A stretch of 64,000 bases of DNA from Propionibacteriaceae bacterium (lineage in GTDB: Bacteria > Actinomycetota > Actinomycetes > Propionibacteriales > Propionibacteriaceae). The notes beneath the pieces are model-generated. The model was given only the letters and a program-made list of their open reading frames with translations. It was not told the origin of the DNA and did not search any database. Shown here in pieces: positions 42,194-49,854 of this stretch. The DNA lies in the NCBI GenBank assembly GCA_027492545.1, contig JAPUEL010000076.1, forward strand, positions 107,858 through 171,857, in the 5' to 3' direction. The position numbers and the translations under genes were made by a program. Within the stretch, counting starts at the first letter, position 1. Every line of letters starts with the position of its first letter.

Positions 42194-44144
42194 GCGGCGC
42201 CGGCCCCGGGGTTGAGTTCCGCCAGGTGCGCCACAGGTCCGCGTACTGGCCGTCGAGCTCGAGCAGTTCGTGGTGGGACCCGATCTCGACGATCCGGCCA
42301 CCGTCGACCACCGCGATCCGGTCGGCGTCATGGGCGGTGTGCAGGCGGTGCGCGATCGCGATGACCGCCCTCCCGTCCAGCAGCGCCGCCATCGACCCCT
42401 CCAGGTGCCGGGCCGACGACGGGTCGATCAGGGAGGTCGCCTCGTCGAGCACCAGCGTGTGCGGGTCGGCCACGATGAGCCGGGCCAGCGCCACCTGCTG
42501 CGCCTGGGCGGGGGTCAGCGGCGTCTTCCCGTGACCGAGCTCCGCGTGCAGCCCTCCCGGCAGCCGCGACACCCACCCCCACGCGTCGACCGCCCGCAGC
42601 GCCTGCTCCACCTCGTCGTCGGAGGCCGTGGTCTCGCGCGCGAGCACCACGTTGTCGCGGACGGATCCCACGAACACGTGGTGCTCCTGCGTGACCAGGG
42701 CCACCTCGGTGCGGAGCCGGTCCAGCGGGAGGTCCATGACGTCGACGCCACCGACGGTGACCTCACCCACCCGGGGCCGGTTGATCCCCGCCACGAGCCG
42801 GCCGAGGGTCGACTTGCCGGACCCGGACGGGCCGACGATGGCGAGGCGCTCCCCGGGTACCAGGTCCACGTCCACGCCGTGGAGCACGTCGACACCCTCC
42901 CGGTAGCCGAACCGCAGACCGCTGCCCGTGAGCTTCGCGCCCTCGGGCTGCCCCTCGCCCGGGGTACGATCGTCCTCCACCTGGGCCACGCCGATGAGGC
43001 GGGCCGTCGAGACGATGCCGAGCTGCAGGTGGTCGAGCACCGCGATGACGCGGTCCAGCGGCCCCTGCAGCTGCGAGACGTACAGCGCCGCCGTCGTGAT
43101 CTGGCCGATCGTGACCCACCCGTTGGCATGGCCCCAGGTGCCCAGGAGAACGACCCCAACCAGGGGGAGCTGGAACGACGAGTCGACCATGGCGAACAGC
43201 ATGTTGCGCAGCGTCATGGTGTAGCGCTCGGCCTGGGCGGAGACCTCGGTGTCCTCGTCCAACTGCGCCACCCGGAGCTCGCCGAGCGCGAGCGCCTCGA
43301 CGGTGCGGGCGCCCTCCACGGTCTCAGTGGTGGTGGCGTTGATGACCGAGTAGGACCGCGACTCGGTGATGTATCCGGCTGTGGCCCGCGACAGGTAGTA
43401 GCGCCCGCCCAGCCACATCACGACCGCCGTCAGGAGCATGGGCAGCGTCAGGAGCCAGGAGTTGAGCAGCATGGCCACGAGGGTTGCGCCGATGAGGACG
43501 ATGGACACGATGAGCGTGGGGAACGCCCAACGCGCCGCGATGGCCATCTTCGACACGTCCGAGGTGATGCGGGTGAGCAGGTCACCCGACCCCGAGGACT
43601 CGACGTGCCCGAGCGGCAGCCTGAGCACGATGCGCACCACCTCCTCGCGGGCGGCGGCGAGCAGGTCGTAGCCGAGGACGGCCGAGGCGCGCCGCGCGGC
43701 GAACGTGAGGAGCGCCTGCGCAAGGATCACGCCGGCGATCACCGCCACCAGCCCGGTGACGCCGTTCAGGTCCAACTGCCCGCCGGTGACCCGGTCGATC
43801 AGCCGGCCGAGCATGAACGGCGCGACGAGCCCCGCCCCGGCCGCCCCGACGTTGAGCACGACCGCCCAGGCCAGGAGAGCCCGCCGGTGCCCGTGGAGCA
43901 TCCGGCCGAGAAACCCGACCGCCTGGCCCGAGGTGGCGACGGGGAACCCGTGTTCCGGCGAGCGCGCGTCGGCGATCACCGCACGCGCGGTGGCGGTGCG
44001 GAGGTGGTGGCGCCTGACCAGCGCGGCCATCCGCTGACGCGGTCCGGCGTCGCGGGGCACGTCGAGGCCCTCCTGGAGCCGGGACTCGGGGGGCTCGCTG
44101 CGCCAGGTGGAGGCGGAGGACTCCGCCAACAGGTGTTCACTCAT
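42180..44144 (-). CDS. Heterodimeric ABC exporter subunit, canonical Walker A/B but degenerate signature
   Basis: 654 residues: N-terminal extension to about 80, six-helix exporter domain (about 80-385), nucleotide-binding domain (about 405-645). Walker A GPSGSGKST (438-446), Walker B LVLDEATS (564-571) and H-loop IAHRL are intact, but the ABC signature reads LTPAQ in place of LSGGQ. Its partner, encoded just upstream, has the opposite pattern, so together they make one competent ATP site. The ATG at 44144 with GGAGG 6 nt upstream is preferred to one at 44150; it overlaps the partner stop. Substrate unknown; multidrug export or peptide export are possible. Confidence 0.93.
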   Translation of the reverse strand: MSEHLLAESSASTWRSEPPESRLQEGLDVPRDAGPRQRMAALVRRHHLRTATARAVIADARSPEHGFPVATSGQAVGFLGRMLHGHRRALLAWAVVLNVGAAGAGLVAPFMLGRLIDRVTGGQLDLNGVTGLVAVIAGVILAQALLTFAARRASAVLGYDLLAAAREEVVRIVLRLPLGHVESSGSGDLLTRITSDVSKMAIAARWAFPTLIVSIVLIGATLVAMLLNSWLLTLPMLLTAVVMWLGGRYYLSRATAGYITESRSYSVINATTTETVEGARTVEALALGELRVAQLDEDTEVSAQAERYTMTLRNMLFAMVDSSFQLPLVGVVLLGTWGHANGWVTIGQITTAALYVSQLQGPLDRVIAVLDHLQLGIVSTARLIGVAQVEDDRTPGEGQPEGAKLTGSGLRFGYREGVDVLHGVDVDLVPGERLAIVGPSGSGKSTLGRLVAGINRPRVGEVTVGGVDVMDLPLDRLRTEVALVTQEHHVFVGSVRDNVVLARETTASDDEVEQALRAVDAWGWVSRLPGGLHAELGHGKTPLTPAQAQQVALARLIVADPHTLVLDEATSLIDPSSARHLEGSMAALLDGRAVIAIAHRLHTAHDADRIAVVDGGRIVEIGSHHELLELDGQYADLWRTWRNSTPGPAPLSRA

Positions 44145-45993
44145 CGTCATCCTCCATGCCGCGCGCGATGACGCGGTGGTAATCGGGGTGGGTCCGCAGC
44201 TCGTCGTGGCTGCCCCGGGCGACCTCGCGGCCCCCCGCCAGCACGGCGATCTCGTCGCACTGACGCAGCATCAACGGGGACGCGGTGACCACGACGGTGG
44301 TCCGGCCGCGCCGGTGCGAAGCGAGACGCTCGGCGATACGGGCCTCGGTGTGCGCGTCGACCGCGGACGTGGGCTCGACGAGGATCAGCGTCTCGGGGTC
44401 GAGCACCAGGGTGCGGGCCAGGACGAGCCGCTGACGCTGCCCGCCCGACAGGCCTCGGCCCTTCTCGTCGATCCGGCCCTGCCATCCGCCGGGCAGGGCG
44501 TCGTAGATGTCCTCGCCCGACGCGACGATCAGCGCCTGCTCTGCCTGCTGCAGGCTGTGGGTCCCCCACGGGTCGACGGCGGTCTGAAGCGTGCCGGAGA
44601 ACAGGCCCGCGCCAGTGTGGGACACCACGACGCGGTGACGCAGCTCCGCCATGTCGAGCTCCGAGTAGTCCACCCCGTCGGCGGTGACGCCCCACGGACG
44701 AGAGGCCAACTCCGCGTCGGCGGCAGCCTTCCGCGACCGCTCGGCGATCCGCTCCCGGCGCGCCGCCTTCCGCGCCCGGCCGGTGAGCTCCTCGTCGTCG
44801 TGCTCCTCGCCGGCGGACTCGGGCAGGTAGCGACCCAGCCGGTCCGCCAGCGCGGCGGAGGCGTCCGGATCCGCCGACACGATGCCGAGCATCCGCCCGG
44901 GCCGCACCACCACCCCCGAGGCCTCGTCACGCAGCTCGGGCGCGTCGGCGAGCGTGGCCCCGGTGGAGCGCCACGGCACGTCGGCACCCAGGAAGGACAG
45001 CGTCTTCTGCGCCGCCACAAGGCCCTGCACCCACTTCTGGGCGAAGTCGAAGAAGGTCTGCATCGGCGTGGTGAGGAACACCGCGTAGCCGAAGAAGCTG
45101 ATCAACTGACCCACGCTGAGGGTCCCGTCGTACATCTGACGCGAGCCCAGGTAGACGAGCGCGACCAACAGCAGGCCGGAGAGCAGGATGCTGATGGCTT
45201 CCACGACCGCCTGCCAGGTGCCCAGCCGCACCCCGAGAGCACGCACCTTCTGGGACTGCCGCTCGTAGTTGCGCGCGAAGGTCCGCTCCCCGCCGATGCC
45301 GCGGAGGATCCGCAGTCCGGTGGCGATGTCGGTGGCCATGGTGGTCAGCGACGAGCTCTCCGTGCGCTCCGCGGACTGCGCCCGGGTGAGCGGGCGCAGC
45401 ACCGGGGTCGAGGCCAGCAGCAGCACCGGCGTGGCGACGAGCACCACCAGCCCCAGTGACGGGGAGGTGGTCATCATGAGGATCGAGGCCAGCAGGAAGC
45501 TGACCGCCGAGGCGACCACGTGCCCGAAGGAGTCGACGGTGGCGCCGAACTGGTCGCTGTCCGAGGACGCGACGCTCAGCACCTCACCGGTGGGCACCCG
45601 CCGGTTGAGCACGTGCCCCAGGTGGACCGCCTGCCGCGACACTCGACGCTGGATTCCGTAGATGCCGAGCAGCCACATCCGCACCGCGAAGGTGTGGAAC
45701 AGGATGCCCCCGACAACTCCGACGACGATGACCAGCAGGAGCAGGCCCACCCAGCCGAGCGTGGCCGCGGGGTCGCCGCTGACGACCCCGGCGTCGACCG
45801 CGCGGCCCAGCAACCAGGGGGTCAGGGCGGCCGGGATCATCCATGACGATGCGGCCAGCGTCATCGCGGGCACGACCCAGCCGTAGCTGCGCATCAGCCA
45901 GAAGAGGAACCGGCTCGGGGAACGCACGTCGGGGCGCGAGTCGACGGGAATGGCGGGCGGGAAGTCGTACCGGCCGCGGGGCGATGCATGCAT
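44137..45993 (-). CDS. Heterodimeric ABC exporter subunit with lost Walker A and canonical LSGGQ
   Basis: 618 residues. Six-helix exporter domain about 30-330; nucleotide-binding domain about 345-610. The Walker A position reads GIVSADPDASA (370-380) with no GKS/T, the Q-loop Gln appears to be His (near 459), Walker B is LILVEPTS (Asp to Val), and the H-loop His is replaced (TASPL, about 570-574). LSGGQ (515-519) and the SAVD D-loop are intact. A charged, helical insert follows the Walker A region (about 392-430, GRARKAARRERIAERSRKAA). Stop overlaps the partner start. Upstream leader carries a small ORF. Confidence 0.92.
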   Translation of the reverse strand: MHASPRGRYDFPPAIPVDSRPDVRSPSRFLFWLMRSYGWVVPAMTLAASSWMIPAALTPWLLGRAVDAGVVSGDPAATLGWVGLLLLVIVVGVVGGILFHTFAVRMWLLGIYGIQRRVSRQAVHLGHVLNRRVPTGEVLSVASSDSDQFGATVDSFGHVVASAVSFLLASILMMTTSPSLGLVVLVATPVLLLASTPVLRPLTRAQSAERTESSSLTTMATDIATGLRILRGIGGERTFARNYERQSQKVRALGVRLGTWQAVVEAISILLSGLLLVALVYLGSRQMYDGTLSVGQLISFFGYAVFLTTPMQTFFDFAQKWVQGLVAAQKTLSFLGADVPWRSTGATLADAPELRDEASGVVVRPGRMLGIVSADPDASAALADRLGRYLPESAGEEHDDEELTGRARKAARRERIAERSRKAAADAELASRPWGVTADGVDYSELDMAELRHRVVVSHTGAGLFSGTLQTAVDPWGTHSLQQAEQALIVASGEDIYDALPGGWQGRIDEKGRGLSGGQRQRLVLARTLVLDPETLILVEPTSAVDAHTEARIAERLASHRRGRTTVVVTASPLMLRQCDEIAVLAGGREVARGSHDELRTHPDYHRVIARGMEDDDE

Positions 45994-46187
45994 AGGGAGG
46001 TCCTGGTGGACGGCGTCGAAGGTGCCGACGCGAAAGAATGAGAGGAGGGGGACGCTCAGGCGTCACGGGTGGGGCTCAGCCCCGGCGCGGCTCCGGTCAG
46101 GCGACGGCGGGCGCGCGCAGCCGACCGGTGGCAGCAGTGGTGATCAACATCTGCATGCACCTCCTCACGGTCGACGACAACCTGGCC
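45994..46187 (-). promoter_or_regulatory. Exporter leader with hairpins, putative attenuator
   Basis: On the minus strand the leader runs from about 46181 to the exporter start. After the 19-codon ORF come GGGGC-TGA-GCCCC (46071-46083), GACGC-CTGA-GCGTC (46051-46064) followed by a pyrimidine tract, and GCGTCG...CGACGC near 46013-46031. CCGGTC inside the small ORF can pair with GACCGG just past its stop. The layout fits ribosome-controlled termination or initiation, but the competing structures are my inference. Confidence 0.5.
46097..46156 (-). CDS. 19-residue leader peptide ahead of the ABC exporter
   Basis: ATG at 46156 preceded by a very strong ribosome site (GAGGAGGT, 4 nt before the ATG). 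It encodes MQMLITTAATGRLRAPAVA and ends with TGA at 46097-46099. It lies about 100 nt upstream of the exporter start, within a hairpin-rich leader, and about 25 nt after the predicted transcription start. By analogy with leader peptides of inducible transporter and resistance genes in actinobacteria it would sense ribosome stalling. Confidence 0.6.
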   Translation of the reverse strand: MQMLITTAATGRLRAPAVA

Positions 46188-46217
46188 ACCTTAGACACGC
46201 GGTAGGCGCGGTGTCAA
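46188..46217 (-). promoter_or_regulatory. Canonical promoter TTGACA-N18-TAAGGT of the ABC exporter operon
   Basis: On the minus strand, TTGACA occupies 46212-46217 and TAAGGT 46188-46193 with an 18 bp spacer. Transcription would start near 46181, about 25 nt before the leader-peptide ATG. It is the only near-consensus -35 found with a matching -10 in the window. Confidence 0.7.
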
Positions 46218-46249
46218 CCCGCCGGCCTACTGGCTTTGCGCGGGCTGCG

Positions 46250-46514
46250 TTGAGCCGGATGCTGCTTCATCGGGGTCGCGTTGAGCCGGACACGGCTGTT
46301 GCGGATACGGTTTGAGCCGGACACGGCTGTTGCGGACACGGTTTGAGCCGGAATCGGGACTGGTCGTCGCCCACGAGCGATTCGAACGTTCAAACCACAG
46401 CGAGTCCGAAGTCCGGCTCAACTTGGTCCCGCAAGAGCCGTGTCCGGCTCAACTTGGTCCCGCAAGAGCCGTGTCCGGCTCAACTTGGGCCCGCAAGAGC
46501 CGTGTCCGGCTCAA
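46250..46514. repeat. Phased 31 bp inverted-array repeat, copy 1
   Basis: 265 bp in which the 17 bp core TTGAGCCGGACACGGCT recurs every 31 bp exactly. Forward cores start at 46250, 46281, 46312 and 46343; reverse-complement cores end at 46421, 46452, 46483 and 46514. The 14 bp spacers are nearly constant within each arm (GTTGCGGAYACGGT left, CTTGGKCCCGCAAG right). Forward and reverse arms face each other around a 79 bp centre (2 x 31 + 17) containing TTCGAA, so the array is symmetric. It fills the space between the exporter promoter and the end of dapC. A second copy is at 63785-63987. Confidence 0.8.
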
Positions 46515-46548
46515 ACCCCGACCCCAGCCCCTCAGACGCAGGGAGGGC

Positions 46549-47646
46549 TCAGGCCGAGTCCAAGAGCCGGGCGGCGGCGGCCGTGATCCGCTCGTCGGAA
46601 CCGGTCAGCGCGACACGCACGTGGCGCGCCGCCGCGGCACCGTAGAAGTCACCCGGCGCGGCCAGGATCCCGAGGCCGGCCAGCCACGCGACGGTGTCGC
46701 GGCAGTCCTCGCCGCGCGTAGCCCACAGGTACAGCGAGCCCTCGGAGTGCTCGATCGTGAACCCAGCAGCCTCCAGCGCGGGCTTCAGCAGTGCGCGCCG
46801 GGCCAGGTATCGCTCGCGCTGATCCTCGACGTGGGCCTGGTCACCCAGCATGGCCACCATCGCCGCCTGGATGGGCGCGGGCACGATCATGCCCAGATGC
46901 TTGCGCGCCGCGACGAGCCGCTGCACCACGGCCGGATCCCCCGCGACGAAGCCCGCCCGGTAGCCCGCGGCGTTGGAGCGTTTGGACAGCGACCCCACCG
47001 CCAGCAGGCCCGTGGCGTCGCCGTCGTTGACCCGGGGGTCGAGCACCGAGAAGGGCTCGGCGTCCCAGGCGAACTCGCCATAACACTCGTCGCTGGCCAG
47101 CACCGCACCCCGGTCCCGCGCCGCGGCCACGAAGGCCCGCATCTCGTCGAGCCCGAGGATCCGACCGGTGGGGTTGGCCGGGGAATTGATCCAGATCAGG
47201 CGCGCGTCGGCCGGGATGCCGGCGGGGTCATCGAGGGGCACGGCCCGCGCCTTCGCCGTCAGGGCACCCACCTCGTAGGTGGGGTACGCGCACTCCGGGA
47301 AGACCACGGCGTCGGTAGGCCCGAGGTCCAGGAGGGTGGGCAGCCACGCCACCAGCTCCTTGGTGCCGATCACCGGCACGACGCCCTCGTCCGGCAGCGG
47401 GATGGAGGCCCAACGACGCTCGAGATAGCCGAGGATGGCGCGCCGGGTGGCCGGAGCGCCCCACACCGTGGGGTAGCCGTGGGCGTCCGCCGCGGCGGCC
47501 AGGGCGTCGCGCGCCAGCTGCGGCGTGGGATCGACGGGCGTGCCGACCGAGAGATCGACGATGCCGTCGGGGTGGGCCGACGCGACGCGCTTGGCGTCGC
47601 TCAGCGTGTCCCAGGGAAAATCAGGAAGGCGGGCCCCGAGGCCCAT
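46549..47646 (-). CDS. dapC: N-succinyldiaminopimelate aminotransferase
   Basis: 365 residues, PLP fold type I aminotransferase. Converts N-succinyl-2-amino-6-ketopimelate to N-succinyl-diaminopimelate. Features: YPTVWGAPATRRAILGYLERR, NSPANPTG, DECYGEFAW, PLP Lys222 in SLSKRSNAAGYR. The actinobacterial DapC/Rv1178-type form. ATG at 47646 shares one base with the ferredoxin stop, an fdxA-dapC pairing known in mycobacteria. Confidence 0.9.
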   Translation of the reverse strand: MGLGARLPDFPWDTLSDAKRVASAHPDGIVDLSVGTPVDPTPQLARDALAAAADAHGYPTVWGAPATRRAILGYLERRWASIPLPDEGVVPVIGTKELVAWLPTLLDLGPTDAVVFPECAYPTYEVGALTAKARAVPLDDPAGIPADARLIWINSPANPTGRILGLDEMRAFVAAARDRGAVLASDECYGEFAWDAEPFSVLDPRVNDGDATGLLAVGSLSKRSNAAGYRAGFVAGDPAVVQRLVAARKHLGMIVPAPIQAAMVAMLGDQAHVEDQRERYLARRALLKPALEAAGFTIEHSEGSLYLWATRGEDCRDTVAWLAGLGILAAPGDFYGAAAARHVRVALTGSDERITAAAARLLDSA

Positions 47647-47966
47647 CACTCGCCCTGGGGCGGGAGCGCCTCGACGATCGGGTGGTCCTTGTCGATCACG
47701 CCGAGCTTCGCCGCGCCGCCGGGCGAGCCGATCTCGTCGAAGAACTGGACGTTGACGTCGTAGAACTTGGCCTGCTCCTCGGGCACATCGTCCTCGTAGT
47801 AAATGGCCTCGACCGGGCACACGGGCTCACAGGCGCCGCAGTCCACGCACTCCTCGGGGTGGATGTAGAGCATGCGATTGCCCTCGTAGATGCAGTCCAC
47901 CGGGCACTCCTCGACGCAGGCGCGGTCCTTCACATCGACACAGGGCAAACCGATGATGTACGTCAC
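47646..47966 (-). CDS. fdxA: 7Fe (3Fe-4S/4Fe-4S) ferredoxin
   Basis: 106 residues. Cysteines in CVDVKDRACVEECP and CVDCGACEPVCP give one [3Fe-4S] and one [4Fe-4S] cluster, as in actinobacterial FdxA/FdxC. An acidic C-terminal extension follows (VPEEQAKFYDVNVQFFDEIG). Cytoplasmic electron carrier; redox partner unknown. ATG start, co-transcribed with dapC. Confidence 0.96.
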   Translation of the reverse strand: MTYIIGLPCVDVKDRACVEECPVDCIYEGNRMLYIHPEECVDCGACEPVCPVEAIYYEDDVPEEQAKFYDVNVQFFDEIGSPGGAAKLGVIDKDHPIVEALPPQGE

Positions 47967-48070
47967 TTTTCACTCCTTCAAGGGCGGACACGGACAGCTT
48001 AGCGTGCCGTCGCCCGCCGGGGCCCCGCCTGCGCGACCGGCTGGGCGGGGGGGGATTCAGCCCGTGGCGA

Positions 48071-49777
48071 TCAGCCCCCGGCCGCCGCGCACGTGATCGC
48101 ATCCCCCGCGCTGTACTTCCAGCTGTAGTTCTCGCGCTTGACCACCTCGGAGCCTTGGTAGAAGAGGCGCTGCCAGGTGGCCGTGAAGCCCTGGATAGGG
48201 GCCTGCGGCTCGCACGGGGTGTCGGTGACCACGCGCTCGGCGCCGCTGTAGAAGCCGGACTTCACCGGCTCCGTCGAGGTCACCTTGGTGTAGGTGCGCT
48301 GGGACCAGATCTTGAACGTGAGGCTGCCGCGGGTCCCGGGCGAGGACTTGGAGATGATGCCCTGGATGATGGCCGGGTACTCGGTGTCGTTCCTGAACCG
48401 CATGTCCAGCGAGCCGTAGTAGATGGTGGACTCGCGGCCGGCCGGGTACCGGTCGAAGTAGAGGCTGTGGGGCTTGTGCTCGATGTCCTCGTAGCCGGCG
48501 AAGAAGCCGGCGTTGTACAGCGTCGTGGCGGCTTGGGAGATGCCACCGCCCGCCTCCTTGACGAGGCGCCCGCCGTTGATGACGTAGCCGTCGACGTACC
48601 CGTTGGCGGCGGTGCGCGGCCCGAGCGTGTCGTTGAGGGAGAAGATCTCCCCGGGCAGGAGGACCGTGCCGTTGACCGACGCCGCTGCGCGGCCGAGGTT
48701 GGTGTTGCGGTAGGCGGCGTGCGGGAAGCGGGTGGTGAACTCGCCGATCACTTCCTTGGGCGCGGCGGCCTGCGCCTCGGCGGTGGTGAACTCCGGTTCC
48801 TGCGTGGTCACGGTCACGGGGACCGTGCGGGCCGCACCTGTCGCGATGGCCGCGGTCTTCACGGTCTCGACGAAGGCCTCCGGCTCCAGCACCTCGCCGG
48901 TCACGGCGGGCACCACGACCGGGGATCCGGTGGTGAAGCTGTAGCTGGCGTCCTTCGGGGGATTGAGACCGAGGGCCTCCTGCGCGCCCTCCGCGACGGC
49001 GGACAGCGCTTCCGCGTCGATGACCGGGGCGAGCTTCCCGTCCGCCACCGAGAAGGTGGTCACCCCGGCGACGGTGGACGGCGCGATCTCCATGCTGGCG
49101 GTCTTGTAGGTGAGCGTGACCGGGCCGCTGAGGATGGGGGTGGCGTAGGTGGTGATGGCCTCGTCGACCATGGCATCGGTGACCGCAGGGGGTTCGTTCG
49201 TCGTGGCGGCCTCGGCCGAGGACTCCCCTGCCAGGAAGGCCGACTCGACGGCATCCGTGGTGGCCGCGACGTCCAATTCCTGGGCGTCGACGGCCTCGGT
49301 CCGTGCGATCTCGCCGTCCTTGAACGCGAGCGTGGCGTCCACGCCGTCAACCGCGAAGCTGTCGGTGACCGCCTCGACGGCGTCCGTCAGCGCGGCCTCG
49401 TCGACCACGCGCACCAGTGCCACGTCCTCGCCGCCGACGAGGTTGCTGACGATGTCGGCCGGGTTCCAGCTGAAGCCGCCGCCCGCCTCGCGGACGGTGG
49501 CCTCGAAGTCCGCGCTCAGGCCGCTCTCGGCCGGCGGCAGCTCGACGGAGACCGCGCCGGCGCTCAGCGTCAGGGGCGCCGCGACCAGGTCCGCGAACTC
49601 CGTGCGGAGCGTCTCGACCGCCTCGTCCGGCGACAGCCCCCCGATAGGGACCCCCTCCACGGAGGCTTGGGAGGGCAACTGGCTGCCCGCGACGAAGTAG
49701 GAGGCGACGTAGCCGCCCCCCACCAACACCACGGCCCCGACTCCGACGCCGATCGCGATCTTCGCAGACTTCTTCAC
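48071..49777 (-). CDS. VanW-family / YoaR-like cell-wall-associated membrane protein
   Basis: 568 residues. One N-terminal membrane helix (about 6-28), two YoaR/PG_binding_4-like repeats in the extracytoplasmic part (about 40-290), and a VanW domain (about 360-480) with FPHAAYRNTNLGRAAASVNGTVLLPGEIFSLNDTLGPRT-type sequence and GGGISQAATTLYNAGFFAG. The exact function of VanW proteins is unknown; they are surface-anchored and envelope-linked. I chose the GTG at 49777 (GAGGGG 5 nt upstream) over the one at 49783. Confidence 0.9.
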   Translation of the reverse strand: MKKSAKIAIGVGVGAVVLVGGGYVASYFVAGSQLPSQASVEGVPIGGLSPDEAVETLRTEFADLVAAPLTLSAGAVSVELPPAESGLSADFEATVREAGGGFSWNPADIVSNLVGGEDVALVRVVDEAALTDAVEAVTDSFAVDGVDATLAFKDGEIARTEAVDAQELDVAATTDAVESAFLAGESSAEAATTNEPPAVTDAMVDEAITTYATPILSGPVTLTYKTASMEIAPSTVAGVTTFSVADGKLAPVIDAEALSAVAEGAQEALGLNPPKDASYSFTTGSPVVVPAVTGEVLEPEAFVETVKTAAIATGAARTVPVTVTTQEPEFTTAEAQAAAPKEVIGEFTTRFPHAAYRNTNLGRAAASVNGTVLLPGEIFSLNDTLGPRTAANGYVDGYVINGGRLVKEAGGGISQAATTLYNAGFFAGYEDIEHKPHSLYFDRYPAGRESTIYYGSLDMRFRNDTEYPAIIQGIISKSSPGTRGSLTFKIWSQRTYTKVTSTEPVKSGFYSGAERVVTDTPCEPQAPIQGFTATWQRLFYQGSEVVKRENYSWKYSAGDAITCAAAGG

Positions 49778-49854
49778 ATTCACCCCTCAGCGGCCGACGC
49801 CGCACGCGACCTCAATGGTACGAAACGCCGACGACGCCCCCAAATGTCGGGCAC

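Noticed and set aside
44137..45993. Pseudogene, because of the destroyed Walker A
   Set aside because: The frame is intact over 618 codons, LSGGQ and D-loop are conserved and the partner is complementary, which fits a functional degenerate subunit.
46250..46514. CRISPR array
   Set aside because: The repeat is 17 bp, the spacers are 14 bp and nearly identical within each arm, the orientation reverses in the middle, and no cas genes are near.
46312..47763. Long plus-strand ORF running from the repeat array through the dapC region
   Set aside because: It reads through the 31 bp repeats and then antisense to dapC; composition is Arg/Gly/His-rich shadow sequence with no family resemblance.
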